From assembly GCF_031195445.1 (NCBI RefSeq), contig NZ_CP133480.1:496001-560000 (forward strand): a DNA stretch of 64,000 nucleotides, written 5' to 3'. This document shows positions 18,495 to 29,284 of this stretch, one piece after another. This stretch comes from Acuticoccus sp. MNP-M23 (GTDB taxonomy: Bacteria; Pseudomonadota; Alphaproteobacteria; Rhizobiales; Amorphaceae). A model generated the notes under the pieces. The model saw only the letters and a list, made by a program, of their open reading frames with translations, made no database searches and had not been told where the DNA came from. The translations under genes were made by a program, and so were the position numbers. Position 1 is the first letter of the stretch, and each line of letters starts with the position of its first letter.

Positions 18495-19406
18495 TCAGGC
18501 GGCAAGGCCCTCCGGTTCCGGAAGGCCTTCCGCCCGGCATGCGGCCGTCAGCGTGTTGGCCAGCAGGCAGGCGATGGTCATCGGGCCGACCCCGCCCGGC
18601 ACCGGGGTGATAGCCCCGGCCACCCGGCTCACTGCGGCAAAATCCACGTCCCCCACGAGCCGCGTCTTGCCCGGCCCCTTTTCGGGCGCATCAACCCGGT
18701 TGATGCCGACGTCGATCACCGTGGCGCCCGGCTTCACCCAGTCCGCGCCAATCATCTGCGGGCGGCCAACGGCGGCCACCAGAATATCGGCGCGGCGGCA
18801 GATCGCCTCAATCTCGCGGGTTCGCGAGTGGACCACCGTCACGGTCGCGCTGTCGCGCAGCAGGAGCTGCGCCATGGGCTTGCCCACAATGTTGGAGCGG
18901 CCGACCACCACCGCATCGAGGCCGGACAGCGCGCCGTGCCGATCCCTGAGCATCATCAGGCAACCAAGCGGCGTGCAGGGCACCAGAGCCGTCTGCCCCG
19001 TCGCCAGCCGGCCGACGTTGACGGGGTGAAACCCGTCCACATCCTTTTCGGGCAGGATCGCGCCCAGCACCGCGCCTTCCTCGATGTGCGCCGGCAGGGG
19101 GAGCTGGACGAGAATGCCATGCACGGCAGGGTCCGCATTCAGCTCTGCCACCAGCGCCAGCAGCGTCTCCTGCGACGTATCGGCCGGCAGGCGATGCTCG
19201 AACGAGGCCATGCCGGCCTCGGCGGTCTGCTTGCCCTTGTTGCGCACATAAACTTCAGAGGCGGGATTGTCCCCCACCAGCACCACCGCAAGGCCGGGGG
19301 TCAGCCCGTGTTCGGCCTTCAGCCTTGCCACATGTTCACCGACCCTTGCCCGAATTGAAGCGGCAAATGCCTTGCCGTCGATGATGTCCGCCACGCCGTC
19401 CGTCAT
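18495..19406 (-). CDS. folD: Methylenetetrahydrofolate dehydrogenase / methenyl-THF cyclohydrolase
   Basis: A bifunctional 303-aa enzyme linking 5,10-methylene-, 5,10-methenyl- and 10-formyl-tetrahydrofolate. [13 protein letters not shown] contains the active-site Lys (usually YxxxK). [10 protein letters not shown], and [14 protein letters not shown] for NADP binding, are conserved. It is downstream of fhs with only 3 bp between them, so the two form a one-carbon operon making 10-formyl-THF both from formate and from methylene-THF. Confidence 0.95.
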   Translation of the reverse strand: MTDGVADIIDGKAFAASIRARVGEHVARLKAEHGLTPGLAVVLVGDNPASEVYVRNKGKQTAEAGMASFEHRLPADTSQETLLALVAELNADPAVHGILVQLPLPAHIEEGAVLGAILPEKDVDGFHPVNVGRLATGQTALVPCTPLGCLMMLRDRHGALSGLDAVVVGRSNIVGKPMAQLLLRDSATVTVVHSRTREIEAICRRADILVAAVGRPQMIGADWVKPGATVIDVGINRVDAPEKGPGKTRLVGDVDFAAVSRVAGAITPVPGGVGPMTIACLLANTLTAACRAEGLPEPEGLAA

Positions 19407-19409
19407 GTT

Positions 19410-21086
19410 CTAGAAAAGCCCCTCGATCCGTCCGTTGTCGTCAAGCCTGATGCGTTCGGCGGCCGGCACGCGCGGCAGGCCCGGCATGGTCATCAGGTCA
19501 CCGCAGATCGCCACCACAAAACCGGCGCCCGCCGAAAGCCGCACCTCGCGGATCGGCACGGTGAACCCGGTCGGCGCGCCAAGCTTCGCGGGGTCGGCAG
19601 AAAACGAATACTGCGTCTTTGCCATGCACACCGGGAAATGGCCGTAGCCCGCCGCCTCCCATGCGGCCAGCTGGTCCTTCACCGCGGACGAAGCCTCCAC
19701 GCCGTCCGCGCCATAAATCGTCCGCGCAACGGTTTCCATCTTTGCCAGAAGCGGCAGCTCATCATCGTAGATGGGCTTGAAATCGGCGGTGCCGCCATCG
19801 GCCAGCGCGGCAACGCGGGTGGCAAGGTCGGCACTTCCGGCGCTGCCATTTGCCCAGTGGCGGCAGATGATCGCTTCGCTGCCCGCCGCGGCGACAAACG
19901 CCTTCACGGCTTCGATCTCCGCATCGGAGTCCCCGGCAAAATGGTTGATCGCCACCACCACCGGCACGCCGAAGCCCTTCACGTTGCGGATATGGCGGCC
20001 AAGGTTGGCGCACCCCAAGGTCACCGCCTCCACATTCTCTGCGGCAAGGTCGGCCTTGGCGACGCCGCCGTTCATCTTCATCGACCGCACGGTGGCAACC
20101 AGCACCGCCGCCGCCGGCTTCAGCCCCGCCTTGCGGCACTTGATGTCGAAGAATTTCTCGGCGCCGAGATCCGCACCGAAGCCGGCTTCCGTCACCACAT
20201 AGTCCGCAAGCTTCAGCGCCGTGCGGGTGGCCACCACCGAGTTGCAGCCATGGGCAATGTTGGCAAACGGGCCGCCGTGAACCAGCGCCGGGTTGTTCTC
20301 CAGCGTCTGCACGAGGTTCGGCTGCATCGCATCCTTGAGAAGCACGGTCATTGCGCCGTCGGCCTTCAGATCGCGGCAGGTGATGGGCGTTTTTTCGCGC
20401 GTGTAGGCGACGATCATGTCGCCGAGGCGGCGTTCGAGATCCTTGAGGTCGTCCGCAAGGCACAGGATCGCCATCACTTCGGAAGCGACGGTGATGTCGA
20501 ACCCGCCCTCGCGCGGAAACCCGTTGGCGACCCCGCCCAGCGAAACGTTGACCGCCCGCAAGGCCCGGTCGTTCATGTCCACCACGCGGCGCCAGACAAT
20601 GCGGCGCACGTCGATCTGGAGCGCATTGCCCCAGTAGACGTGGTTGTCCACCATTGCGGCGAGAAGGTTGTGCGCGGCGGTGATGGCGTGGAAATCGCCG
20701 GTGAAGTGGAGGTTCATGTCCTCCATCGGCACCACCTGGGCATAGCCGCCGCCGGCCGCCCCGCCCTTCTGGCCGAAATTGGGGCCCAGCGACGCCTCGC
20801 GGATGCAGATTGCAGCGTTCTTGCCGATGTGGCGCAGGCCATCCCCGAGGCCCACCGTGGTGGTGGTCTTGCCCTCGCCCGCCGGCGTCGGGTTGACGGC
20901 GGTGACGAGGATCAGCTTGCCGTCAGGCCGGTCTGCCAGTGAGCCAATGAAGCCCTCGTCGATTTTCGCCTTGTCGCGTCCGTAGGGAAGAAGGGCGTCG
21001 GGCGGGATGCCAAGCATGGCACCGATTTCGGCGATGGGACGCTTTTGGGCGTCCCGTGCTATCTCGATGTCGCTCTTGTGGGCCAA
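19410..21086 (-). CDS. fhs: Formate-tetrahydrofolate ligase
   Basis: ATP-dependent synthesis of 10-formyl-THF from formate. The P-loop [14 protein letters not shown] and the [20 protein letters not shown]-like region are characteristic. I chose the TTG at 21086 ([13 protein letters not shown], 558 aa) because it restores the usual family length and has AAAGGGA upstream; in-frame ATG 21188 would add unconserved residues. Its 5' end is 102 bp from the divergent cobD start. Confidence 0.95.
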   Translation of the reverse strand: MAHKSDIEIARDAQKRPIAEIGAMLGIPPDALLPYGRDKAKIDEGFIGSLADRPDGKLILVTAVNPTPAGEGKTTTTVGLGDGLRHIGKNAAICIREASLGPNFGQKGGAAGGGYAQVVPMEDMNLHFTGDFHAITAAHNLLAAMVDNHVYWGNALQIDVRRIVWRRVVDMNDRALRAVNVSLGGVANGFPREGGFDITVASEVMAILCLADDLKDLERRLGDMIVAYTREKTPITCRDLKADGAMTVLLKDAMQPNLVQTLENNPALVHGGPFANIAHGCNSVVATRTALKLADYVVTEAGFGADLGAEKFFDIKCRKAGLKPAAAVLVATVRSMKMNGGVAKADLAAENVEAVTLGCANLGRHIRNVKGFGVPVVVAINHFAGDSDAEIEAVKAFVAAAGSEAIICRHWANGSAGSADLATRVAALADGGTADFKPIYDDELPLLAKMETVARTIYGADGVEASSAVKDQLAAWEAAGYGHFPVCMAKTQYSFSADPAKLGAPTGFTVPIREVRLSAGAGFVVAICGDLMTMPGLPRVPAAERIRLDDNGRIEGLF

Positions 21087-21188
21087 ATGCCAATCCCTTT
21101 CCGTTCCGGACGTCCCTGTCAGCGGGCGTTCGCCTCTCCATGCCACAGCTTCCAACGTGCGACGACAGACCGGGCGATAAATCTGCAA

Positions 21189-22193
21189 ATGACTTCACTT
21201 GCACTGACCGCTGCGATCACGCTCGCCGCCCTCGCACTGGAAGCTCTGGCCGGATATCCGGATCGCCTGTTCCGCGCCATCGGCCATCCCGTGACGTGGA
21301 TCGGCGCGCTGATCGCCGGGCTGGACCGTGCGCTCAACCGGGCGGACGCCGCGCCGCTGATGCGCCGGGTGGGCGGCATTCTCGCGCTGCTTGTCATTCT
21401 GGCGGTCGCCCTTGCCGGCGGCTGGCTGGTGGAGACGCTGCTTTTCGCGGCGCCGCTGGCACTCGGCATCGGTCTCACCGCTATTGCCGCCAGCAGCCTC
21501 CTTGCCCAGCGCAGCCTTCACCAGCATGTGGCCGCGGTGGCAAAGGCCCTCGAACTGGAAGGCGATGAAGCGGCAAGGCTTGCCGCCGGGCGCGCCGCCG
21601 TCTCCCGGATTGTCGGACGCGACACGACATCGCTCGACCAGTCCGGCATCTGCCGCGGCGCCATCGAGAGCCTGGCCGAAAACGCATCCGACGGGGTGGT
21701 CGCCCCGGCGTTCTGGATGTGCCTTCTGGGGCTGCCCGGCGCCGCCGCCTACAAGGCCATCAACACCGCTGACAGCATGATCGGCCACCGGACGCCGCGC
21801 CATGAGGCGTTCGGCTGGGCGTCCGCCCGGCTGGACGATGTGGTCAACCTGCCGGCCTCGCGCCTTTCGGGTCTTCTGTTCGTGGCTGCGGCGGCGCTGA
21901 TGCCGGCCGCCAGCCCGCGCGGCGCCATCGCCGCCATCGGCCGTGATGCGCACCGCCACCGCTCACCCAACGCCGGTTGGCCGGAGGCAGCGACCGCCGG
22001 CGCGCTCGGCATTGCCATTGCCGGTCCCCGCGCCTACGCCGGCCGAATGACGGACACCCCGGTGATGGGCTCTGGCGGCAGGCAGGCTCTTGGCCCGCAG
22101 GACATCCGCAACGCGCTCACGCTGTTTTGCATCGCCAACGGCCTTCTTGCCGCGTTGGTGGCGGCGGTTCTGGGGCTCGTACTGGCGTTCTAG
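21189..22193 (+). CDS. cobD: Adenosylcobinamide-phosphate synthase (CobD/CbiB)
   Basis: An inner-membrane protein (334 aa) that attaches the aminopropanol arm to adenosylcobyric acid. The family signatures include [21 protein letters not shown] at the N-terminus, [17 protein letters not shown] and [14 protein letters not shown]. Several hydrophobic helices are visible. Its TAG stop and the TAG stop of convergent cobQ lie on the same CTAG palindrome (22190-22193). Confidence 0.93.
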   Translation: MTSLALTAAITLAALALEALAGYPDRLFRAIGHPVTWIGALIAGLDRALNRADAAPLMRRVGGILALLVILAVALAGGWLVETLLFAAPLALGIGLTAIAASSLLAQRSLHQHVAAVAKALELEGDEAARLAAGRAAVSRIVGRDTTSLDQSGICRGAIESLAENASDGVVAPAFWMCLLGLPGAAAYKAINTADSMIGHRTPRHEAFGWASARLDDVVNLPASRLSGLLFVAAAALMPAASPRGAIAAIGRDAHRHRSPNAGWPEAATAGALGIAIAGPRAYAGRMTDTPVMGSGGRQALGPQDIRNALTLFCIANGLLAALVAAVLGLVLAF

Positions 22194-23674
22194 CGCGCCA
22201 GCGCCAGCATCGCGTCGATGTCCAGATGGGTTTCGAGGTGGGCGGCGAGAGCGTCCAGCGCCGCATCCACCCCAGCCTCATAGTCCAGTCCACCGGACCG
22301 GCCACCGAGCCGCTTGATCCAGTCCGCGCGCTGGGTATCGTCCGAAAACAGGCCGTGGATATAGGTGCCGACGACGCGCCCGTTGTGGCCCACCGCCCCA
22401 TCCGGAAAAGACGCACCGGCGCTGACCGTGATGTGCGCAAACGGCTGCGCCATCGCAGCGCCCGTGGTCTGTCCCATGTGCATTTCATAACCCGAAAGGG
22501 TCGCCCCCGAGAACGAGGTTCCGCGCACCGCCACCAGCCGCTTGTCGCCGCCAAGGCTGGTCTCGATGTCGAGAAGGCCGAGCCCGCGAATACTCCCGGC
22601 CTCGCCCTCCAGACCCGCCTCGTCACGAACGCAACACCCCAGCATCTGGAACCCGCCGCAGATCCCCAGAACATGGCCGCCCCGGCGCACATGGGCCGCA
22701 ATATCAATGTCGAGGCCGGACTGCTTCAGCGCCCGAAGATCGGCGATCGTCGCCTTGGAGCCGGGCAGGACCACAAGATCGGCATCACCCGGAATGGGGA
22801 TGTCCGGGCTTTGCCGCCGCACCGTTACGCCGGGCTCGGCCTCCAGCGGGTCCAGATCGTCGAAGTTGGAGATGGAGGGCAGCATTGGCGCAATCACCAG
22901 CAGCGTACCGGCCCCCTTTTCGGTGCCCGGCTGGCGCAGCGCCAGCGCATCCTCGGCTGGCAGGCGGCGCGCATCGTCGATGTGCGGGACGAGGCCGAAC
23001 GCGCGCCAGCCGGTGTCTGCTGCAATCCGGTCCATCCCGTCGGCAAACAGCGCCGGATCACCGCGGAAGCGGTTGACCAGAAAGCCGCACACCATGGCCG
23101 CATCCGCCGGATCGAGCACCGTGCGGGTGCCGACGAGGCTCGCAATCACGCCGCCGCGGTCGATGTCGCCGATCAGCACCACCGGCACATCGGCGGCGCG
23201 GGCAAGGCCCATGTTGGCAATATCGTTCTGGCGCAGATTCACCTCGGACGCGCTGCCCGCCCCCTCGATCAGAACAATATCCGCCTCGGCGCGCAGACTG
23301 TCGAGGCTTTCCAGCACCGGCGCCATCAGGCTCGGCTTCAACGTCTGGAAATCGGCGGCCTTCCAGCTGCCCAGCACCTTGCCCTGCACGACAACCTGCG
23401 CGCCCATCCCGCTCTGCGGTTTCAGGAGCACCGGGTTCATGTGGACGGTGGGCTGAACGCCGGCCGCCCGCGCCTGCAACGCCTGGGCGCGGCCGATTTC
23501 GCCGCCATCCAGCGTCACCGCGGCATTGTTGGACATGTTCTGCGGCTTGAACGGTCGCACCTTCAGCCCGCGCAGGGTCAGCGCACGGGCCAGCCCCGCC
23601 ACAATGAGCGACTTGCCAACGTCCGACCCGGTGCCCTGGAACATCAGCGCGCGAGCGCCCCCGGCCTTCGTCAT
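22190..23674 (-). CDS. cobQ: Cobyric acid synthase
   Basis: Amidates positions b, d, e and g of adenosylcobyrinic acid a,c-diamide using glutamine. The N-terminal P-loop-like GTGSDVGKS and [13 protein letters not shown] belong to the synthetase half. The nucleophile Cys of the glutamine amidotransferase half is in [11 protein letters not shown]. Length 494 aa is normal. ATG overlaps the cobU stop (ATGA), so the order of transcription is cobU then cobQ. Confidence 0.95.
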   Translation of the reverse strand: MTKAGGARALMFQGTGSDVGKSLIVAGLARALTLRGLKVRPFKPQNMSNNAAVTLDGGEIGRAQALQARAAGVQPTVHMNPVLLKPQSGMGAQVVVQGKVLGSWKAADFQTLKPSLMAPVLESLDSLRAEADIVLIEGAGSASEVNLRQNDIANMGLARAADVPVVLIGDIDRGGVIASLVGTRTVLDPADAAMVCGFLVNRFRGDPALFADGMDRIAADTGWRAFGLVPHIDDARRLPAEDALALRQPGTEKGAGTLLVIAPMLPSISNFDDLDPLEAEPGVTVRRQSPDIPIPGDADLVVLPGSKATIADLRALKQSGLDIDIAAHVRRGGHVLGICGGFQMLGCCVRDEAGLEGEAGSIRGLGLLDIETSLGGDKRLVAVRGTSFSGATLSGYEMHMGQTTGAAMAQPFAHITVSAGASFPDGAVGHNGRVVGTYIHGLFSDDTQRADWIKRLGGRSGGLDYEAGVDAALDALAAHLETHLDIDAMLALAR

Positions 23675-24225
23675 TTCAGCCTCATCGGCAAGCCGGCCGC
23701 CATGAAAACCACGCTGTCCGCCACCCCGGCCACCGCCTGGTTGAGCGCGCCCTGTTGGTCACGGAAGCGTCGGGCGAGCGCATTGTCGGGCACGATGCCA
23801 AGGCCCACCTCGTTGGACACAGCCACCCAGGGACCGCGCGGCGCTGCAAGCGCTGCAACCAGCGCGGCGCGTTCGGCCGCCATGTCGGCGTCAGCGAGCA
23901 GGCGGTTGCTGAGCCACAAGGTGAGACAGTCGATCAGCACCGGGCGGCCGGGCTCGGCCGCCTCCAGCGCCTCCAGAAGGTTGTGCGGGGCATCGCGGGT
24001 CTCCCAGCGCGCATCGCGGCGGGCGCGGTGGGTCGCGATCCGCTCGGCCATTTCGGTGTCGAACGCCTCGGCGGTGGCAATGTAGAGCCACGGCGGCGGC
24101 AATGTCTCGATCAGCCGCTCGGCATGGGTGCTCTTGCCGGAGCGCGCCCCGCCGATGACGAAGTGCAAGGTCGCGCCGGTGCCTGAGGCGAATGTCTGGG
24201 AGAGTTCGGGGATCATGGCGCGCAT
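23671..24225 (-). CDS. cobU: Adenosylcobinamide kinase / guanylyltransferase
   Basis: A bifunctional 184-aa enzyme (CobP in Pseudomonas nomenclature) that phosphorylates adenosylcobinamide and adds GMP in nucleotide-loop assembly. The P-loop GGARSGKST, the [12 protein letters not shown] segment, [11 protein letters not shown] and [24 protein letters not shown] are all typical. ATG at 24225 or 24216 could be the start. It is first in the cobU-cobQ pair. I looked for a cobalamin riboswitch in the 240 bp upstream and did not find a B12 box. Confidence 0.92.
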   Translation of the reverse strand: MRAMIPELSQTFASGTGATLHFVIGGARSGKSTHAERLIETLPPPWLYIATAEAFDTEMAERIATHRARRDARWETRDAPHNLLEALEAAEPGRPVLIDCLTLWLSNRLLADADMAAERAALVAALAAPRGPWVAVSNEVGLGIVPDNALARRFRDQQGALNQAVAGVADSVVFMAAGLPMRLK

Positions 24226-24465
24226 ACCGCATTGAAGTGTTTTCCAACGCAAGCGCGCAATTGTCTGTTTTTGCGCATGTGTCGCAACTTGACAGGCCCT
24301 GGCGATCGTTCGCACATGGCCCCCGATCGAACCCGCCACCGCATTGCTGCAACCGGCTGCGGGAAGCCCGCACAGGCCTCTGCCGCACCGGCGACCGGCC
24401 ATTGCGGCGACGCCTTCGCCACGGCACAACAAGGCGGCCACAAGCGCGCTTGAAAGGGGGCACGA

Positions 24466-25710
24466 ATGACGATCGGGCAATCGCACGCTCCCCCCTGTCC
24501 CGCTGATGCGCCCGCGGTTCCGGCGCGGCGTCGTGGCGCCTGCCCCAGCCTTGCCGCACCCATGACAACAGGCGACGGGCTGCTCGTCCGGCTGACGCCG
24601 GAGGGCGGCGCCTTCACGCCCGGCGAGCTTGGCGCGCTCGCCGATGCCGCGAGTGCCCACGGCAACGGGCTGCTGGAGGTGAGCGCCCGCGGCAATGTGC
24701 AGATCCGCGGCGTCCGGCCCGAAACGCTGGACGGCCTGCGCGATGCCGTCGACGCCGCCGGCATCCGCCCGCGCGAGGGCGTCCCCATCGACACCAACCC
24801 GCTGACCGCATCGCCTCAAGACGACTCCGCCCTCACCGCCGACCCGGCCCCGCTTGCAGCGAGCCTGCGCGCATTGCTCGCCGCCGAAACCTGGCCCCGC
24901 CGCCTCGGCCCCAAGGTTGCCGTCGTGATCGACGGTGGCGGGCGCTTCTCGCTTGCCGGCCTTCTGGCCGATGTCCGGCTCGATGCCGCCGAAAATGGCT
25001 GGCAGGTGGCGCTGGCCGGGCGCCGTTCAAACGCCGTCCCCCTCGGCCGCGGCAATGCCGAGGAGGCGGTGGCCGCGGCATTCGATACGCTGCGCCTTGT
25101 GGCCGCCGGAGGCCCCGTGTTCCGCGCCCGAGACCTTGATGCTGCCGACCTTGCATCGCTTTCCCAACGGCTGCGACCCGCCGGTCCGCTCACCGCAGCA
25201 ACCACGGCCCCGGTCGGTCTCGTGCCGCTTCGCTGCGGCGCTGCTGCGGCCCTCGCCCTGCCGTTTGGCGCTATCGACGCCGTGGCGCTGTCCGCTCTCG
25301 CAGCCGCCGGCAGCCGCGCGCTGGCCGTGCATCCCGCGGCCGGGCGCCGTCTGGTCTTCACCTTCAACACTGCCGCTGCAGCAAAGGCGTTTCTCGCGAC
25401 TGCGGCTGAAAGCGGACTGGTGGTCGATGCGGCTGACCGGCGCCTTGGCATCGAGGTTTGCGCGGGGAAGCCGGCATGTGCATCTGCTTTCGTCAACACG
25501 CGCGCCATTGCCGCCCGTCTTGCCGCAGACTTGCGCGCGCCGCTTCCGGGGGCGGTGCACATTTCGGGTTGTGCCAAGGGCTGCGCCCGGCCCGCCGCGC
25601 CCATTGCCGAGCTGGTGGGCACGGCCGATGGCCCGGAAATCCGCGCAACCAACCCCGCCATGGCTGATGCCTTGCGCGCGGCGGCAGCCGCAGGGGAAAC
25701 CGCGCAATGA
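24466..25710 (+). CDS. cobG: Precorrin-3B synthase
   Basis: An oxygen-dependent monooxygenase of the aerobic cobalamin pathway that prepares precorrin-3 for ring contraction. It is built from nitrite/sulfite-reductase-like repeats. The Fe-S ligand region is EVCAGKPAC followed by HISGCAKGCA near the C-terminus. The N-terminal LVRLTPEGGAFTPGEL and VSARGNVQIRG segments are also typical. At 414 aa it is slightly longer at the N-terminus than usual. The stop overlaps cobJ (ATGA). Confidence 0.9.
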   Translation: MTIGQSHAPPCPADAPAVPARRRGACPSLAAPMTTGDGLLVRLTPEGGAFTPGELGALADAASAHGNGLLEVSARGNVQIRGVRPETLDGLRDAVDAAGIRPREGVPIDTNPLTASPQDDSALTADPAPLAASLRALLAAETWPRRLGPKVAVVIDGGGRFSLAGLLADVRLDAAENGWQVALAGRRSNAVPLGRGNAEEAVAAAFDTLRLVAAGGPVFRARDLDAADLASLSQRLRPAGPLTAATTAPVGLVPLRCGAAAALALPFGAIDAVALSALAAAGSRALAVHPAAGRRLVFTFNTAAAAKAFLATAAESGLVVDAADRRLGIEVCAGKPACASAFVNTRAIAARLAADLRAPLPGAVHISGCAKGCARPAAPIAELVGTADGPEIRATNPAMADALRAAAAAGETAQ

Positions 25711-26477
25711 CAGGGCATCTTTATGTGATCGGCCTTGGGCCGGGCGATGTGCAATTCCGCACGGGGGAGGCAGAGGCCGCGCTCGCGGACGTCGCCCACG
25801 TGTTCGGCTACAAGCCCTATGTGGCGCGGGTTGCAGCGCGGGCTGGCCTCACCCGCCATGCCTCCGACAACCGCGAAGAGATCGACCGCGCCGCCGCGGC
25901 ACTGACCCTTGCGGCTGCGGGGGAGAAGGTTGCTCTGGTATCCGGCGGCGACCCGGGCGTGTTCGCCATGGCCGCGGCCGCCTGCGAGGCCGTGGAGCAC
26001 GGTCCGGCTCCCTGGCGCACCGTGCCTCTGACTGTGGTGCCCGGCATCACCGCCATGCTGGCGCTGGCGGCCCGCGTCGGCGCCCCTCTTGGTCACGACT
26101 TCTGCGCCATCTCGCTGTCCGACAATCTCAAGCCATGGGATGTGATCGAGATGCGGCTGCGCGCCGCAGCCCGCGCCGGCTTTGCGATGGCGTTCTACAA
26201 CCCCGTCAGCCGCGCACGCCCCTGGCAGCTCGGCCGCGCGCTGGACATCCTGCGCGAAGAACTGCCGCCGACCGTGCCGGTGATCTTCGGCCGCGCGGTC
26301 ACACGGCCGGACGAAGCCATCGCCATCGTCCCCCTTGCCGACGCCATCTCCGACATGGCGGACATGGCCACCTGCCCCATTGTCGGCACCGCAGAGACCC
26401 GCCTTGTGCCCCGGCCGGACCTGCCCCCGCTGATCTACACGCCGCGCACACTTGCCCCCGCAAAGGTGACGCCATGA
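25707..26477 (+). CDS. cobJ: Precorrin-3B C17-methyltransferase
   Basis: A SAM-dependent methyltransferase (256 aa) that methylates C17 and drives ring contraction. The tetrapyrrole methylase pattern is present: VIGLGPGD at the N-terminus, VSGGDPGVFAMAAA and VVPGITAMLALAARVGAPLGHDF. It overlaps cobG upstream and cobL downstream by ATGA junctions, so cobG-J-L-E form one tightly coupled operon. Confidence 0.94.
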   Translation: MTGHLYVIGLGPGDVQFRTGEAEAALADVAHVFGYKPYVARVAARAGLTRHASDNREEIDRAAAALTLAAAGEKVALVSGGDPGVFAMAAAACEAVEHGPAPWRTVPLTVVPGITAMLALAARVGAPLGHDFCAISLSDNLKPWDVIEMRLRAAARAGFAMAFYNPVSRARPWQLGRALDILREELPPTVPVIFGRAVTRPDEAIAIVPLADAISDMADMATCPIVGTAETRLVPRPDLPPLIYTPRTLAPAKVTP

Positions 26478-27697
26478 GCGAAGCCGCACGCCCCTGGCTC
26501 ACCATAGTCGGCATTGGCGAAGACGGGGTTGCCGGCCTCGGCGAAAATGCACGCGCCGCCATTTCCGCGGCGGATCTGGTGGTGGGCGGCGCGCGGCACC
26601 TTGCGCTGGCCGCACCGCTGATCGGCGGACGGCAGGAGACCTGGCCAAAGCCCTTCAGCCTTGCGCCGGTGCTGTCCCGCCGCGGTGAGGCTGTGTGCGT
26701 GCTCGCCTCCGGCGACCCGTTCTGGCACGGCGTCGGCGCGCTTCTCGCCCGCGAAGTGCCGGTCTGCGAGATGCGCGTTTTCGCCGGCCAGTCCGCCTTT
26801 GCCATGGCGGCGCAGCGGATGGGCTGGGCGATGCAGAATGTCGTTGCGCTGTCTCTCCATGGCCTGCCCGTCGCGCGGCTGCGACCCCACCTCAGCCCCG
26901 GCCGCCGGATTCTGGCGCTGACGTCGGATGAAAACGGCCCGGCCGAAATGGCGGCGCTCGCCACACGCCACGGCTTCGGCGACAGCGCGCTCACGGTGCT
27001 GGAAGCGCTCGGCGGCCCTGCCGAAGCCATTCGCCGCACCACTGCGGCCAGCTTCGATCTTTCGGGCCTCAACCCCCTCAACGTGGTGGCGCTCGATGTT
27101 GTGGGGTCTCCGGGTGCCGCCGCAATGCCGCTGAGCCCCGGCCTGCCGGACGACTGGTTCGCCCACGACGGGCAGATCACCAAGCGCGAAGCCCGTGCGC
27201 TGGCAATTTCTGCACTGGCGCCGTTGCCGGGCGAGATCCTGTGGGACATTGGCGCTGGCGCAGGCTCCGTTGCCATCGAGTGGATGCTGCGGGACGCGAG
27301 CCTTGGCGCCTTCGCAATCGAGGCGGTGCCGGAGCGGGCTGCGCGGATCGTGCAGAATGCCGAGGCGCTCGGCGTGCCGTCCCTGCGGCTGGTGGAAGGC
27401 CGGGCACCGGAGGCACTGGCCGGCCTGCCGCCGCCAGATGCCGTGTTTGTGGGCGGCGGCGCCAGCAATCCGGCCATTATCGATGCCGCACTGGCGGCAC
27501 TGCGGCCCGGCGGCCGGTTGGTGGTCCACGCCGTCACGCTGGAAACCGAGGCGGTGCTTCTGGCCTGCCACGCCCGCCTCGGCGGCAGCCTGACACGGCT
27601 TGAGATCGCCCGCGCCAGCGCTGTCGGCCGGATGCACGGCTGGCGGCCTGCCATGCCCGTCACCCAGTGGGTGTATGCCGGCAAGGTTGCGCCGTGA
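26474..27697 (+). CDS. cobL: Precorrin-6Y C5,15-methyltransferase (decarboxylating)
   Basis: A fusion of CbiE-type (N-terminal, C5 methylation) and CbiT-type (C-terminal, C15 methylation and decarboxylation) domains in 407 aa. The first domain shows TIVGIGEDG and LASGDPFWHGVG. The second shows the Rossmann SAM motif LWDIGAGAGSVAIEW. The start lies in the cobJ stop (ATGA), and its stop overlaps the cobE GTG. Confidence 0.94.
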   Translation: MSEAARPWLTIVGIGEDGVAGLGENARAAISAADLVVGGARHLALAAPLIGGRQETWPKPFSLAPVLSRRGEAVCVLASGDPFWHGVGALLAREVPVCEMRVFAGQSAFAMAAQRMGWAMQNVVALSLHGLPVARLRPHLSPGRRILALTSDENGPAEMAALATRHGFGDSALTVLEALGGPAEAIRRTTAASFDLSGLNPLNVVALDVVGSPGAAAMPLSPGLPDDWFAHDGQITKREARALAISALAPLPGEILWDIGAGAGSVAIEWMLRDASLGAFAIEAVPERAARIVQNAEALGVPSLRLVEGRAPEALAGLPPPDAVFVGGGASNPAIIDAALAALRPGGRLVVHAVTLETEAVLLACHARLGGSLTRLEIARASAVGRMHGWRPAMPVTQWVYAGKVAP

Positions 27698-28077
27698 GCG
27701 GCAGCATCATTGCGGGGTGGGGGTTCGCGTCGAACGCCCTCAGCACCGAGTTCCTGTACGCCATCGACAAGGCCTTGACCGACTACCGCGTCAACCGCTC
27801 GACCCTCATCCAGATTGCGATTCCGGCAGGCAAGTCTGACCGCGCAGCCCTCATCGCCGCCGATCGCCTAAAACTGCCGCTGTTTGCCATCAGCCACGAG
27901 GCGCTCGCGGCCGTCGAAGCGGATCTCGCCACATGGTCGGACCGGAGCATTGCGGCGACCGGATCGCCCTCCGCTTGTGAAGCCGCCGCCCTTTGCGGCG
28001 CGGGCGAAGGCGCGGTGCTTCTCGGGCCGCGCGTCGCCTTCGGGAAGGTCACCTGCGCGCTTGCACGGCGCAGATGA
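27694..28077 (+). CDS. cobE: CobE / CbiG C-terminal-domain protein
   Basis: A 127-aa protein matching the C-terminal domain of CbiG, the form called CobE in aerobic producers; its exact step is not settled. The signatures are a GWGFAS start, two helices, and SPSACEAAALCGAGEGAVLLGPRVAFGKVTCALA at the end. It begins with GTG inside the cobL stop (GTGA) and converges with cbiD. Confidence 0.85.
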   Translation: MSGSIIAGWGFASNALSTEFLYAIDKALTDYRVNRSTLIQIAIPAGKSDRAALIAADRLKLPLFAISHEALAAVEADLATWSDRSIAATGSPSACEAAALCGAGEGAVLLGPRVAFGKVTCALARRR

Positions 28078-28082
28078 TGGCT

Positions 28083-29216
28083 TCAGCTTCGGTCCACCGG
28101 ACGCATCGGGGTGCGGCCGACGAGGGTTCCCGCCCGGTCGAACAGCACCACCTCCAGCGAGACGGGGTGGGCAAGGCCCAGCACAGGCGCCGCAACGCCC
28201 CAGGCGCGCTCGGCCACAAGGTCACCCAGCGGAAGGCCGGCCGCCTGCGCATGCTGGAACGCCTCGGCCACCGTGTTGGCCGTCTCGATGGCGGTGCAGA
28301 CGGCCGCGCTGCCGCCTGCCCCGGCCGCGATGGCAGCAAGCGGCCCCATCTCGGCACGGCCGCGCTTGGAGTGGACGTCCAGCATCCCCTGGCCAAGCTT
28401 GGTCATCTTGGCCGGGCCGCCGGCCAGCGTCACCTTCGCCACCGGATGCGCCTTCAGATATTTCAGCGTGCCACCCACAAAGTCGCCCATCTCGATGAGC
28501 TGGGCGTCGGCAAGGCCGTGGAGCCGCTGCACCGCCTGTTCGGACACGGAGCCGGTGCTGGCGGCCACATGGTCGTGCCCCGTGGCGCGGGCCACATCGA
28601 TGCCGCGGTGGATCGAGTGGATCCACGCCGCGCACGAAAACGGAATGACGATGCCGGTGGTGCCGAGGATCGAAAGGCCGCCGACAATGCCAAGCCGCGG
28701 GTTCAGCGTTTTCAGCGCCAGCGCCCGGCCATCCTCCACGCCGATCTCCACCCCGAAGTCGAGGTCGGGGGCGACATCGCCGATGGCGGCGGCAATCATC
28801 GCGCGCGGGTGGGGGTTGATGGCAGGCTCCCCCGGCGGCACCGGCAACCCCGGCAGCGTGACCATGCCAACGCCCTCTCCAGCGGCAAAGCCAAGCCCCG
28901 CGCCTGGCGCCCGGCGCGTCACCCGCACCCACACCAGCGCGCCATGGGTCACGTCCGGGTCGTCGCCTGCATCCTTGACGATGGCGGCAAAGGCGGCGCC
29001 GTCTTCCAGCCCATGGCGGGCAAGGGCGAAGGCGGGTGTCTGCCCGCCGGGAAGCGTGATTGTGACCGGGTCCGGAAATGTGCCGCTGAGGAGGGCCGCC
29101 GCAGCCGCCTTGGCAGCGGCCGCCGCGCAGGCGCCGGTGGTCCAGCCGCGGCGAAGCGCGGTGGGCTCCGGCGTGTCGCCGGGAACGCCATGGTGCGGCG
29201 GATCTGCGCTATTCAT
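28083..29216 (-). CDS. cbiD: Cobalt-precorrin-5B C1-methyltransferase (CbiD)
   Basis: CbiD methylates C1 of the corrin ring. The start RRGWTTGACAAAAAKAA, the run NPRLGIVGGLSILGTTG and FVGGTLKYLKAHPVAKVTLAGGPAKMTKLGQG are diagnostic. I chose ATG 29216 (377 aa). CbiD is classically an anaerobic-pathway enzyme, yet it lies next to oxygen-dependent cobG; several alphaproteobacteria appear to use CbiD where others use CobF. It converges with cobE and is divergent from cobB. Confidence 0.92.
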   Translation of the reverse strand: MNSADPPHHGVPGDTPEPTALRRGWTTGACAAAAAKAAAAALLSGTFPDPVTITLPGGQTPAFALARHGLEDGAAFAAIVKDAGDDPDVTHGALVWVRVTRRAPGAGLGFAAGEGVGMVTLPGLPVPPGEPAINPHPRAMIAAAIGDVAPDLDFGVEIGVEDGRALALKTLNPRLGIVGGLSILGTTGIVIPFSCAAWIHSIHRGIDVARATGHDHVAASTGSVSEQAVQRLHGLADAQLIEMGDFVGGTLKYLKAHPVAKVTLAGGPAKMTKLGQGMLDVHSKRGRAEMGPLAAIAAGAGGSAAVCTAIETANTVAEAFQHAQAAGLPLGDLVAERAWGVAAPVLGLAHPVSLEVVLFDRAGTLVGRTPMRPVDRS

Positions 29217-29284
29217 CTGACACACATACTGAGTGGCGCTCGCCCCGTCACGGGTGTTGCGCGCACGAGCCGGAAGGAATGCCG

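Noticed and set aside
21977-24085. 702-aa plus-strand ORF opposite cobQ and cobU
   Set aside because: Antisense of two clear cobalamin genes; composition is Arg/His-rich as expected of a shadow frame.
24289-24320. TTGACA as a promoter for cobG
   Set aside because: No matching -10 hexamer at 16-18 bp spacing.
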